From an uncultured Alphaproteobacteria bacterium (GTDB taxonomy: Bacteria; Pseudomonadota; Alphaproteobacteria; Caulobacterales; Caulobacteraceae), in assembly GCA_903822175.1 (NCBI GenBank), contig CAIJOB010000022.1, positions 1 through 64,000 on the forward strand: DNA of 64,000 nucleotides. The letters are read 5' to 3'. The position numbers and the translations under genes were made by a program. Below the pieces are notes generated by a model. The model had not been told where the DNA came from, did not search any database, and saw nothing but the letters and a program-made list of their open reading frames with translations. Shown here one piece after another: positions 16,775 through 25,352 of this stretch. Position 1 is the first letter of the stretch, and each line of letters starts with the position of its first letter.

Positions 16775-17739
16775 CAGGGAATCAGCAGCACACGGCCGAC
16801 CGCCTGCCGGCTTTCGATGTAGCGGTGCGCGTCGGCGGCCTCGGAGAGCTTGAAGGTGCGGTCGATGACCACCTTGAGCGACCCGTCGGCGACGTCCTGG
16901 ATCAGCTGTTGGATGTTGTCGTGCACCCGGTCGGTGGCGATCTCGGCGCCCAGGAAGACGCCGCTGAGCGTGCGGTTGCCGCCCATCATCGAGCCCACGT
17001 CGACGACCATCGGCTCGCGCCCGGCCGCGCCGACCATCGAAACGCGGCCGCGGTAGGCGAGGCTGGCGATCGAGCTCTGCAGGGTGGGCCCGCCAACGCT
17101 GTCGACGATGACGTCGGCCATGTGCTTGTCGGTGAGGCGCGCGACCTCCTGGGCCACGTCATCGCGGCTGTAGTTGATGCCGTGGGTGAGGCCGAGCGGC
17201 TTCAACGCTTCCAGCCGGGCGTCGGAGGAGGCGGTGGCCAGCACCATCGCGGCCCCGGCGCGGGCGGCGAGCTGGATCGCCGCGACGCCGACGCCGGACG
17301 CGCCGGCCTGCACCAGGACGATGTCGCCCTTCTTCATGCGGCCGAATTCGAACAGGCAGTCGTGCGCGGTGCCGAACGGCACGGGGATGGCGGCGGCCAG
17401 TTTCACGTCCATGCCGGGCGGGATCACCCAGGCGGTGCGGGCGGCGACGGCGCGCAGCTCCGCGTGGCTGCCGAAAGCGCCGGTGGTGACGGCCCTGTCG
17501 CCGACCTTGATGTTGTCGACCTCTTCGCCGACCGCGACCACTTCGCCCGCGGCCTGATAGCCGACGATGTGCGGCTTGGTCGCCATCGCGCCGCGGAAGC
17601 GGTTGAGCGTATCGCCGCCCTCGATGGAGACCGCCTCGACACGGATGACGATGCCCTTGCGGTGGCAGTCGGGGTCGGGGACCTCCTCGTACTTGAGGAC
17701 GTCTGGGCCGCCGTTTTCGTAATAGACCGCAGCCTTCAT
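16774..17739 (-). CDS. Zinc-free medium-chain quinone oxidoreductase (QOR-like)
   Basis: 321 residues. The GroES-like N-terminal part with GYQAAGEVVAVGEEV and the Rossmann part with VLVQAGASGVGVAAIQLA are typical of NADPH:quinone reductases of the MDR superfamily. No structural-zinc cysteine cluster is seen. The C-terminal QAVGRVLLIP is standard. It would reduce quinones or enones with NADPH. The ribosome site GAGGGAGAGG lies before the ATG. It is first in an operon that runs to DUF3995 and perhaps further to the hydrolase, SDR and phosphatase. Confidence 0.9.
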   Translation of the reverse strand: MKAAVYYENGGPDVLKYEEVPDPDCHRKGIVIRVEAVSIEGGDTLNRFRGAMATKPHIVGYQAAGEVVAVGEEVDNIKVGDRAVTTGAFGSHAELRAVAARTAWVIPPGMDVKLAAAIPVPFGTAHDCLFEFGRMKKGDIVLVQAGASGVGVAAIQLAARAGAAMVLATASSDARLEALKPLGLTHGINYSRDDVAQEVARLTDKHMADVIVDSVGGPTLQSSIASLAYRGRVSMVGAAGREPMVVDVGSMMGGNRTLSGVFLGAEIATDRVHDNIQQLIQDVADGSLKVVIDRTFKLSEAADAHRYIESRQAVGRVLLIP

Positions 17740-17931
17740 GGCGTCGCCTCTCCCTCGTTGACTTCAGCCAAACACTTGTTTGACGGAAGGCATCCCACGC
17801 GGCGATTGCAGGCGCAAGACGGCAGGGTTCGGCCCGCTGCACGAGCGGACGCGAAGCAGCTTGCGGTTGCATAACTTCTCTATAAGTTTTCACCGGTACA
17901 GTGACGCTTGAATCGGCTTGAGGACCTTGGC

Positions 17932-18780
17932 GTGCCTAGTGGCGTGAACGTCTTTTTCGTCTGTGGGGCGCCCAAGTCCGGGACGACCTGGCTGCAGAGC
18001 GTGCTGGACGCCCATCCGGAGGTCTGCTGCTCGGGCGAGGGCCATTTCGTGCAGCGGTTCAGCCTGCCGGCCGCGCAGATGATCAACACCTACAACGGCC
18101 AGCTCGGCGTCGAGGCCGAGAAGGTCTACGAGGGCCGGCCCAGCTATCAGCCGGTCGATCAGGACGAGTTCGACGACATGGTGCGCGCCTTCATCCTGCG
18201 CCGGATGGGCGCGCGGGCGAGCGCCGAGACCCGCTGGATCGGCGACAAGACGCCGGCCTATGTCAGGCAGCTGGGCCGGCTGCATCACCTGTTCCCGCAG
18301 GCCAGGATCCTGCACATGGTCCGCGATCCGCGTGACGTGGCGGTCTCGCGCCTGGGCTTCGAGGCCCGCGCCGGCCGGGCCCGCGCGCTGGCCCCCGGCG
18401 AAGAGGATCACCGCAAGGTCGTCGAGGCGGCGATCGGCTGGTGGAAAGACGCCATCACGCGGGTTGATGCGTTTTCGAAGGCCCATCCTGGCCTGGTGCA
18501 CGAGGTGAACTATCGCGATCTGCATGCCGATCCGATTGCGACATCGGCGGGTCTGTTCGGCTTCCTGGGCGTCTCGACCGAGCAGGTGCAGCTGGAGCGC
18601 ATCGCCGCGGCGACCTCCTTCGAGGCGATGAGCGGGCGGCGTCCCGGCGTCGAGGACGCCAGCTCCTTCCTGCGCAAGGGCGTGCCGGGCGACTGGCGCA
18701 ACGGGCTCGATGCGGACAGCGTCGAGCTGATCCAGGCGGAGTGTGGCGATCTCATGCGCGAGCACCGCTTCGCGGCCTGA
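17932..18780 (+). CDS. Sulfotransferase family protein
   Basis: 282 residues from the GTG at 17932, which has GAGG 8 bases upstream; a TTG at 17908 is possible. The PAPS 5'-phosphosulfate loop APKSGTTWLQ is near the N terminus. The 3'-phosphate binding region is visible as MVRDPRDVAVSRL. It would transfer sulfate from PAPS to a hydroxyl or amine of a small molecule, lipid or glycan. It is cytoplasmic, with no membrane segment. The two patatin genes follow 73 bases later on the same strand. Confidence 0.88.
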   Translation: MPSGVNVFFVCGAPKSGTTWLQSVLDAHPEVCCSGEGHFVQRFSLPAAQMINTYNGQLGVEAEKVYEGRPSYQPVDQDEFDDMVRAFILRRMGARASAETRWIGDKTPAYVRQLGRLHHLFPQARILHMVRDPRDVAVSRLGFEARAGRARALAPGEEDHRKVVEAAIGWWKDAITRVDAFSKAHPGLVHEVNYRDLHADPIATSAGLFGFLGVSTEQVQLERIAAATSFEAMSGRRPGVEDASSFLRKGVPGDWRNGLDADSVELIQAECGDLMREHRFAA

Positions 18781-18853
18781 GGCCTCGGCAAGCTCGGCTG
18801 ATGACAATATCGCCGGTTCCCCTGACACTGCGCACGCGGCAGAGGGACGAGTG

Positions 18854-19747
18854 ATGACTCGAGCGTTGGTGCTGGGCGGCGGCGGACCGGTGGGCATCGC
18901 CTGGGAAAGCGGGCTGGTGGCCGGCCTGGCGCAGGGCGGCGTCGATCTCGGCCAGGCGGATTTCACCATGGGGACCTCGGCGGGGTCCTTCGTCGGCGCG
19001 CGGCTGGCGCTGGGGGCTGACGCCGCGACCTTCGCCGACGCGATCATCGCGGACAAGATCCCCGGCGAGGAGCGGCGGCCGGCCAACAGCGGTGGCCCGC
19101 CGCCCGACCTGTCGGCGCTGATGCGGCTGATGGGCGAGGCGCAGGGCGGCCTGCGCAATCCCGCCGAGGTGCGTCAGGAGATCGGCGCCTTTGCGCTCGC
19201 CGCGCCGACTATGGCCGAGGACGCGTTCATCGAGACCTTCGGCAGGTCCTTCGCCACCCTGCCGGTCGACGCCTGGCCGGAGCGCGGCTTTGCCTGCACC
19301 GCCGTCGACGCGGAGACCGGCGCCTTCCAGCTGTGGACCAAGGAGTCCGGCGTGGGCGTGGTTCGCGCGGTGGCGTCGAGCTGCAGCGTTCCCGGTGTCT
19401 ATCCGCCGGTGACCCTGAACGGGCGGCGCTATATCGACGGCGGCATGCGGTCCTCGACCAACGCCGACATGGCGGCCGGCCACAAGCTGGTGCTGGTGGT
19501 CGCGGTGCGGCTGGGCGCGGCGGGTGGCGCGCTGGGCGAACGCATCCAGGCGCGCTTCGATGAAGAGGTCGAGACCCTGAAAGACGGCGGCGCGACGGTG
19601 GTGACGATTACGCCCGACGAGGACGCGGTCGCATCCTTCGGCCCCAACCTGATGGACTTCCGCCGCCGCGCGGATGCGGCGCGCGCCGGCCTCGCTCAGG
19701 GCCTGGCCTATGCCGCCGACGTGAAGCCCTACTGGACCGCGCCATGA
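18854..19747 (+). CDS. Patatin-like phospholipase, tandem copy 1
   Basis: 297 residues from the ATG at 18854. The catalytic parts are a Gly-rich oxyanion loop LGGGGPVG, the nucleophile elbow GTSAGSF (Ser near 50) and the aspartate in YIDGGMR near 195. A Ser-Asp dyad of this sort cuts acyl esters in phospholipids. No signal peptide, so it acts in the cytoplasm or on the inner leaflet. The next gene is a close paralogue that overlaps by ATGA. An upstream extension to 18743 covers the sulfotransferase 3' end and is not likely translated. Confidence 0.88.
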   Translation: MTRALVLGGGGPVGIAWESGLVAGLAQGGVDLGQADFTMGTSAGSFVGARLALGADAATFADAIIADKIPGEERRPANSGGPPPDLSALMRLMGEAQGGLRNPAEVRQEIGAFALAAPTMAEDAFIETFGRSFATLPVDAWPERGFACTAVDAETGAFQLWTKESGVGVVRAVASSCSVPGVYPPVTLNGRRYIDGGMRSSTNADMAAGHKLVLVVAVRLGAAGGALGERIQARFDEEVETLKDGGATVVTITPDEDAVASFGPNLMDFRRRADAARAGLAQGLAYAADVKPYWTAP

Positions 19748-20631
19748 GCCGGGCGCTGGTGCTGGGCGGCGGTGGGCCGGTGGGCATCGCCTGGGAGAGC
19801 GGGCTGATCGCGGGCCTGGCCCAGGGCGGTGTCGACCTGGGCGCGGCCGACCACATCCAGGGCACCTCAGCCGGCGCCTTCGTGGGCTTAAGGCTGGCGA
19901 TGGGCGAGGCGTGCGCGACGCTTGCCGACCCGATCCTCTCGGACGCCACCAGCATGGTGCGCAACGTCGCCCGCAGCACCCGCAAGCCGCCGGACCTGAC
20001 CCAGGTGATGCGGATCATGGCCAAGGCCAAGGAGGCCAAGCGCGACCTCGCCGAGGCCCGCGCCGAGATCGGCGCCCTGGCGCTGGCCGCGCCGACCATG
20101 ACCGAGGACGAATATATCCAGAGCTTCGGGCGCCAGTTCGCCGCGCTGGGGGACGACGCCTGGCCGACGCGCAGCTTCGCCTGCACCGGCGTGGCGGCCG
20201 ACACCGGCGCGTTCCAGCTGTGGACCCAGGACTCCGGCGTCGGCGTGGGCCGCGCCGTGGCGGCCAGCTGCAGCTTTCCGGGGATCTATCCGCCGGTGAC
20301 CATCAACGGCCAGAGGTGGATCGATGGCGGGGCGCGGTCGATGACCAACGCCGACCTCATCACCGGCCACGACGTGGTGCTGATCGTCCAGGTGCGGATG
20401 AGCGAATGGACGCCCGGCGGGGCGCTGGCCAAGCTGTTCGACTACCTTGAGCCGGAGGTCGCCAGCCTGGAGGCGGCCGGCGCCAAGGTGATCTCCATCC
20501 TGCCCGACCCCGCCAGCGTCACCGCGCTCGGCGGCAACCCCATGGACTTCGAAAAGCGCGCCGGCGCCGCCCGGGCCGGGCTCATCCAGGGCCTGGCGAC
20601 GGCCGAGGCGATCAAGGCCGCTTGGGGCTAG
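19744..20631 (+). CDS. Patatin-like phospholipase, tandem copy 2
   Basis: 295 residues. It has the same plan as copy 1: LGGGGPVGIAWESGL, GTSAGAF (nucleophile Ser) and WIDGGARS (Asp). The two proteins agree along their full length, with blocks such as ALAAPTMTED and TGAFQLWTQDSGVGVGRAVA nearly the same, so this is a gene duplication kept in tandem. Copy 2 differs in the 70-110 region (loop over the active site), which may change its substrate. It ends on a CTAG whose complement is the stop of the convergent aminotransferase. Confidence 0.88.
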   Translation: MSRALVLGGGGPVGIAWESGLIAGLAQGGVDLGAADHIQGTSAGAFVGLRLAMGEACATLADPILSDATSMVRNVARSTRKPPDLTQVMRIMAKAKEAKRDLAEARAEIGALALAAPTMTEDEYIQSFGRQFAALGDDAWPTRSFACTGVAADTGAFQLWTQDSGVGVGRAVAASCSFPGIYPPVTINGQRWIDGGARSMTNADLITGHDVVLIVQVRMSEWTPGGALAKLFDYLEPEVASLEAAGAKVISILPDPASVTALGGNPMDFEKRAGAARAGLIQGLATAEAIKAAWG

Positions 20632-21806
20632 TTGTTCTTCTTCACGAAGGCGCGGATGGCGGCGACGATCAGGTCCTGGTCGTCTTCCTTCAGGTAGGGG
20701 TGCATGGGGAGGCTGATTACCTTCCCGGCCTTGGCCTGCGTGACCGGCAGGCCGCCGGGCGCGACTGGATAGCCGGAATAGACCCCCTGCTTGTGGATCG
20801 GGATCGGGTAGTAGACGGCGGTCGGTACGCCGTGTTCGCGCAGCGCGGGGCCGAGGTCGTCGCGGCCGCCTTGCACGTCCTTGGGCACTTCGATCGTGTA
20901 CTGAGCCCAGACGCTGACGCCGCCAGCCTGCACCGTGGGCGTCTTCACGATGTCGCCGAGCCCTTGCGCGTAGCGGTCGGCGACGCGGTTGCGGGCGGCG
21001 ATCTCGTCCTCGAAGATCTTCAGTTTCTCCAACAGGACGGCGGCCTGGATGGTGTCCATGCGGGAATTCATCCCGATACGGACGTTCAGGTATTTCGGGT
21101 CGTGCTCGAAGGTCTTGCCGACGATGTCCGACTTCACCGCCTGGCCGTGGACGCGCAGGCTGACCAGCAGGTCGTGGAAGCCCTCGTCCTTGCTGAGCAC
21201 CGCGCCGCCGTCGCCGTAGCAGCCGAGCGGTTTGGCCGGGAAGAAGGAGGTGGTGGTGACGTCGGCCCAGTGGATCGGGTGCTGGCCGTCGAGTGTGCAG
21301 CCGAAGCCCTGGGCCGAGTCCGAGATCAGCTTCAGGCCATGCTTTTTGCAGACCGCCGCGATGGCGGGATAGTCCGCCGGGCCGCCGAACAGGTCGACGG
21401 CAATGACCGCCTTGGGCGTCAGCTTGCCCTCGCGCTTCACCGCCTCGATGGCGGCGTCCAGGCTCACAGGGTCGAGGTTGTAGGTGGCCGGATCGATGTC
21501 GACGAACACCGGCGCGGCGCCGACCAGCGGCATGGCCTCGGCGGTCGCGGCGAAGGTGAAGGAGGGGCAGAAGACCGCGTCGCCCGGTCCGATCCCCCAG
21601 GCCATCAGCGGCAGCACCAGGGCCTCGGTCCCTGAGCCGCAGGAGAGCGCATAGGGCGCCTGTCCGAAGGCGCAGAGCTGGCGTTCCAGCTCGGCGATCT
21701 CGGGGCCCATGATGTAGGCGCCCGAACGCACCACCTTGAGGATCGCGTCCTCCAGCGGCTGGCCCAGCCGCGCGCGCTGCGCCTGCAGGTCGATGAACGG
21801 GATCAT
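20628..21806 (-). CDS. DegT/DnrJ/EryC1 family aminotransferase (WbpE-like)
   Basis: 392 residues from the ATG at 21806 (MIPFIDLQAQ); the frame is open to 21866 but the extra residues are not family-like. PLP-enzyme marks: SCGSGTEALVLPL, SFTFAATAEA, SDSAQGFGC and the Schiff-base lysine in TTSFFPAKPLGCYGDGG. These fit sugar aminotransferases of the WbpE/PglE sort that make amino-sugar nucleotides for O-antigen or capsule. No other sugar-nucleotide gene is beside it. Its stop codon shares CTAG with the patatin gene on the other strand. Confidence 0.9.
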   Translation of the reverse strand: MIPFIDLQAQRARLGQPLEDAILKVVRSGAYIMGPEIAELERQLCAFGQAPYALSCGSGTEALVLPLMAWGIGPGDAVFCPSFTFAATAEAMPLVGAAPVFVDIDPATYNLDPVSLDAAIEAVKREGKLTPKAVIAVDLFGGPADYPAIAAVCKKHGLKLISDSAQGFGCTLDGQHPIHWADVTTTSFFPAKPLGCYGDGGAVLSKDEGFHDLLVSLRVHGQAVKSDIVGKTFEHDPKYLNVRIGMNSRMDTIQAAVLLEKLKIFEDEIAARNRVADRYAQGLGDIVKTPTVQAGGVSVWAQYTIEVPKDVQGGRDDLGPALREHGVPTAVYYPIPIHKQGVYSGYPVAPGGLPVTQAKAGKVISLPMHPYLKEDDQDLIVAAIRAFVKKNN

Positions 21807-21894
21807 GGGCTCAGCACCTTCGCGATTGCGGGCGGGCCTATGCCATGCGTCGGGCGGCCAAGCCAAAACACGCTTGGTTGCGAGGTGTTGCGGA

Positions 21895-22626
21895 TCAGAA
21901 CATCAGCGGCGGCAGGTTGACGGTGAGCGTGCCGACCACCTCCGGCCCGCAGGTCTTGGGGAGGAACGGGCAGTTGGCCCGCGTGCGGTCGGTGTCGACG
22001 TAGCGCAGGTCGAAGCCGAGCGTCTTCCACCTGGTCGCCGCGCCCAGGCTCCAATAGGCACGGGTGTGGTTGCGGCCGCCCCATTGGTCGCCGACGATCG
22101 CCTTGAGGGTGAGGTCGGGGGTCAGGGCGTAGTCGGCGTCGGTCTCGACCCGCCAGACCTTGCCGGAGTGGTAGGAACCTTCGGGGACGAAGGCGGCCAG
22201 CGTCGAGGTGGTGAGCTTGCCCCAGACCCGCTTGCCGGCGACCTCGTAGGTCAGGAAGTCGAAGGTCGGGCCGGGCGTGCGGTTGTTGGGGAAGACCGAG
22301 TCCATCAGCTGCAGCTTCAGCTCGGTCTTGCCGCCATCGAATTCCAGGTTCTTGCCGCCGTACCAGTCGAGCTCGTAGCTGGGCGAGCCGACGTAGGCAA
22401 AGTCGACCTGGCTGGCGAACAGCCCGGCGTACCAGCCGTCGGGGCGCCAGTAGTGGACGTTGCCCTGGACCGCGCCGTTGCCGTCGGTGTTGCTGGCGCC
22501 CTGGAAGCGGTAGTCGCTCGTCAGGTCGATGAAGGAGAACAGGCCGCCGGCTTCGTTGGCGGCGGCTGTGGGACCGGCCAGGGCGAGAGCGAGAACGACG
22601 GCAGAAACGGCGAGGGCGGCTTTCAT
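21895..22626 (-). CDS. TorF family putative outer-membrane protein
   Basis: 243 residues. A signal peptide (to GPTAAA) is followed by alternating strands such as SFIDLTSDYRFQGASNT, AGLFASQVDFAY and LGFDLRYVDTDRTRANC, ending in the aromatic-rich LPPLMF with a C-terminal Phe typical for barrel assembly. The DLTSDYRFRGxSxT start is the hallmark of the TorF/Gcw_chp family. Such proteins are putative porins of unknown cargo. The gene diverges from a LysR regulator 50 bases away, which may control it. Confidence 0.85.
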   Translation of the reverse strand: MKAALAVSAVVLALALAGPTAAANEAGGLFSFIDLTSDYRFQGASNTDGNGAVQGNVHYWRPDGWYAGLFASQVDFAYVGSPSYELDWYGGKNLEFDGGKTELKLQLMDSVFPNNRTPGPTFDFLTYEVAGKRVWGKLTTSTLAAFVPEGSYHSGKVWRVETDADYALTPDLTLKAIVGDQWGGRNHTRAYWSLGAATRWKTLGFDLRYVDTDRTRANCPFLPKTCGPEVVGTLTVNLPPLMF

Positions 22627-22676
22627 CCACGAGTGTCTAGCTTCGCGGACGTCTGCCGTGATAATGAAAACGCTGG

Positions 22677-23582
22677 ATGAGTGAATTCGATCTCAATCAA
22701 ATTCGCCGGCTGGACGGCGGCCTGCTGCTGGTGTTCCGCGAGCTCTTGCGGACGCGCCGCGCCAGCACCGTGGCCGAGCGGCTGGGCCTAAGCCCCTCGG
22801 CGATCAGTCATGCGCTGACCCGGCTGCGCGACCTGTTCGACGACCCGCTGTTTATCCGCCGGCCGCACGGCTTCGAGCCGACACGCCGGGCCGAGGAGCT
22901 GGGGCCGAAGATCGAGGCGCTGATCGAGCTCACCGGCCAGACGCTGTCGAACGACGCGCGCTTCGATCCGGCGCTCAGCCGCCGCGCGTTCCGCTTCGCG
23001 GCGCCGGAATTCGTCACCGCCCTGATCGGCGCGGCCCTGATCAATCAGCTGAAGACCGCGGCGCCAGAGGTGACCTTCGGCATCAGCTTCTCAGGCGAGG
23101 AGGATGCGTTCCGCGCGCTGCGCAAGGGCGAGATCGAGTTCGCCATCGGCCGCTTCGGCGCCGCGCGGCCGGGCTTCACCGTCGAGCCGCTGTTCGACGA
23201 CGAATATTGCGTCGCCGCGCGCCGGGACCATCCGGAGCTGAACGGCGCCATCGACGAGGCCCAGTGGCAGAATATCGGCCACATCTACGCCTGGTCCGCC
23301 GCCGAGGTCGGTGGGGACACGGGTCCGGCCCATGTGCGGATCAAGTCGCTGGCCGCGGTGCCGCAATGGCTGACGGCGCTGACCATGGCGGCGGCCACCG
23401 ACGGCCTGGTCACCTGCTCGCGGCGGCTGGCGGAGCGACATGCCGAACGGCTGGGGCTGCAGGTGCTGGATCTGCCCTTCCCGCCCAACCGGATCAGCGT
23501 CTCGGTGATGCGCCGCACGGGCGTCGCCGACGAGGGCGCGGATTGGTTCCTGGGGCAGGTCAGAGAGGCTGTTGCGGCCTAA
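22677..23582 (+). CDS. LysR family transcriptional regulator
   Basis: 301 residues. An N-terminal winged HTH (about 10-68) with RRASTVAERLGLSPSAISHA and LFDDPLFIRRPHGFEPT is followed by a periplasmic-binding-like effector domain (about 95-295). The HTH and effector regions are closest in look to the NodD/LinR-type LysR proteins. The divergent TorF-type gene starts 50 bases away, so the shared gap is the likely operator. Its TAA overlaps the TAG of the convergent acyl-CoA synthetase (CTAA at 23579-23582). Confidence 0.9.
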   Translation: MSEFDLNQIRRLDGGLLLVFRELLRTRRASTVAERLGLSPSAISHALTRLRDLFDDPLFIRRPHGFEPTRRAEELGPKIEALIELTGQTLSNDARFDPALSRRAFRFAAPEFVTALIGAALINQLKTAAPEVTFGISFSGEEDAFRALRKGEIEFAIGRFGAARPGFTVEPLFDDEYCVAARRDHPELNGAIDEAQWQNIGHIYAWSAAEVGGDTGPAHVRIKSLAAVPQWLTALTMAAATDGLVTCSRRLAERHAERLGLQVLDLPFPPNRISVSVMRRTGVADEGADWFLGQVREAVAA

Positions 23583-25180
23583 ATCTGCCGCGCGCGGCCT
23601 TCCCAGTAGGGGGCGCGGACCTTGTTGCGCTGGATCTTGCCGGCTTCGGAGCGGGGCAGGTCGGTGACGAAGTCGACGCTGCGCGGGACCTTGAAGCCCG
23701 GCAGGCTGGACCGCGCGAAATCGAGGATCTCCTGGGCCAGTTGGTCGGAGGCCTGGAAGCCCGGCTTCAACAGGATCACCGCCTTCACTTGCTCGCCCCA
23801 TTCGTCATGCGGCACGCCGATGGTCGAGGAGTCGGCGACGGCGTCGTGCTTGATCAGCTCGTTGTCGACTTCCTGCGGATAGATGTTCACCCCGCCGGAG
23901 ATGATCGTCTCGGCATCGCGGCCGGTGAGGAACAGGTAGCCGTCTTCGTCGAAGTAGCCGACGTCGCCCATGGTGAAGTAGTCGCCGACCCGGTTCTTCT
24001 GGGTCTTGGCCTCATCCTTGAAATAGGTGAAGCCGCCGCCGGGAGGCAGCTGGTGATAGATGCCGCCGGACACGCCGACGGGAAGCTCTTCGCCGTTCTC
24101 GCCGAGGATCTTGGAGCCGAGCAGGGCCGGGCGCTTGCCGACGCTGCCGGGCTTCTGCAGCCATTCCTCGGAGGTGATGGTGAAGCCCGCGCCGCCTTCG
24201 GAGCCGGCGTAGTATTCGCTGAGCACCGGGCCGAACCAGTCGATCATCGCCGCCTTCACCTCCGGCGGGCAGGGCGCCGCGCCGTGGACCACATATTGGA
24301 CGTGGCCGATGTCGTACTTCGCCTTCACCTCGTCCGAGAGCGCCAGCAGGCGCTGGAACATGATCGGCACCAGGTGCAGGTGCGTGACCTTCTTTTCCGA
24401 GATGGTCTTCAGGACGTGCTCGGAATCCCATTTGTCGATGAAGTGCAGCGGCACGCCCGCGCCCAGCGCCGCGCCCACGTCGAAGGCCAATGGGGCCGCG
24501 TGATAGGCCGGGCCCGCGCACAGCTGCACGGAGGTCTCGTGGTTGTAGCCGCGCAGGGTGTACATCGCCTGCGGGACCACCATCGGCTGGGCGCGGTAGA
24601 CGCCCTTGGGCCGCCCGGTGGTGCCGGAGGTGTACATCATCTGATTGCCCAGGACGGGATCGTCGATGTCTGATGGATCCAGGCCCGAAAGGGCTTCGTC
24701 CCAATCCAGGAAGCCGTCGATGGGGCCGCCGATCGCCACCTTGATCTTGAGGTTCGGCGCCTGAGCCGTGGCGGCGGCGGAGGCGGTGACGCGCTGCTCG
24801 CAGAACACCGCCTTGGCCTCGCAGTCATTGATGATGTAGCCGATCTCGTCGGCGGTGAGGTGCCAGTTGACCGGGGTCAGGCGCAGACCGGCGCGACGTG
24901 TGGCGCTCATCACCTCGATGAATTCGGCGCGGTTGGAGCAGACCAGCGCGACAGAATCGCCGGCCTTCAGGCCGTGACGGCGCAGCAGGCGCACGATGCG
25001 GTTGGCGGCGGCGTTGACCTCGCCGAAGGTCGTGACCTTGCCGTCAGGGTCGTAGATGAAGGGGGCGTCGGGCTTCAGGTCCGCCCAGACCGCCATGGTC
25101 ATGCCGACATTGCCGGCTTCGGTCAGCCGGTCGTCGAGGCTCATTCCTTCGCTGCTTTGGCGGTCCTTCAGATCTTCCAT
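23579..25180 (-). CDS. AMP-forming acyl-CoA synthetase
   Basis: 533 residues from the ATG at 25180, with GGGAGGA 5 bases before it. ANL superfamily marks: P-loop MMYTSGTTGRPKGVYR, A5-type YYAGSEGG, TMGDVGYFDEDGYLF, the hinge TGRDAETIISGGVNIYP, and the C-terminal lysine in SEAGKIQRNKVR. It would join a carboxylic acid to CoA via an acyl-adenylate. Substrate length cannot be read, but the group includes medium and long-chain fatty acid and bile-acid-type enzymes. No signal peptide. It stands as a single gene with a convergent LysR. Confidence 0.92.
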   Translation of the reverse strand: MEDLKDRQSSEGMSLDDRLTEAGNVGMTMAVWADLKPDAPFIYDPDGKVTTFGEVNAAANRIVRLLRRHGLKAGDSVALVCSNRAEFIEVMSATRRAGLRLTPVNWHLTADEIGYIINDCEAKAVFCEQRVTASAAATAQAPNLKIKVAIGGPIDGFLDWDEALSGLDPSDIDDPVLGNQMMYTSGTTGRPKGVYRAQPMVVPQAMYTLRGYNHETSVQLCAGPAYHAAPLAFDVGAALGAGVPLHFIDKWDSEHVLKTISEKKVTHLHLVPIMFQRLLALSDEVKAKYDIGHVQYVVHGAAPCPPEVKAAMIDWFGPVLSEYYAGSEGGAGFTITSEEWLQKPGSVGKRPALLGSKILGENGEELPVGVSGGIYHQLPPGGGFTYFKDEAKTQKNRVGDYFTMGDVGYFDEDGYLFLTGRDAETIISGGVNIYPQEVDNELIKHDAVADSSTIGVPHDEWGEQVKAVILLKPGFQASDQLAQEILDFARSSLPGFKVPRSVDFVTDLPRSEAGKIQRNKVRAPYWEGRARQI

Positions 25181-25352
25181 CAAATCCTCCCGGCGCCTCA
25201 CTTTGAGCGGCGCATCAAATGCTATTGGAGGCTCTCGGAAGACGGGACGAAATAGTCCGCGTCGCTTGCGACCCGGAAGCCTCGCGGCCACCATCACACG
25301 AGTAAAAGCGGGCGACAATTGGCCGGCGCGGCCCGAGTCAGATCGGAAGGCT

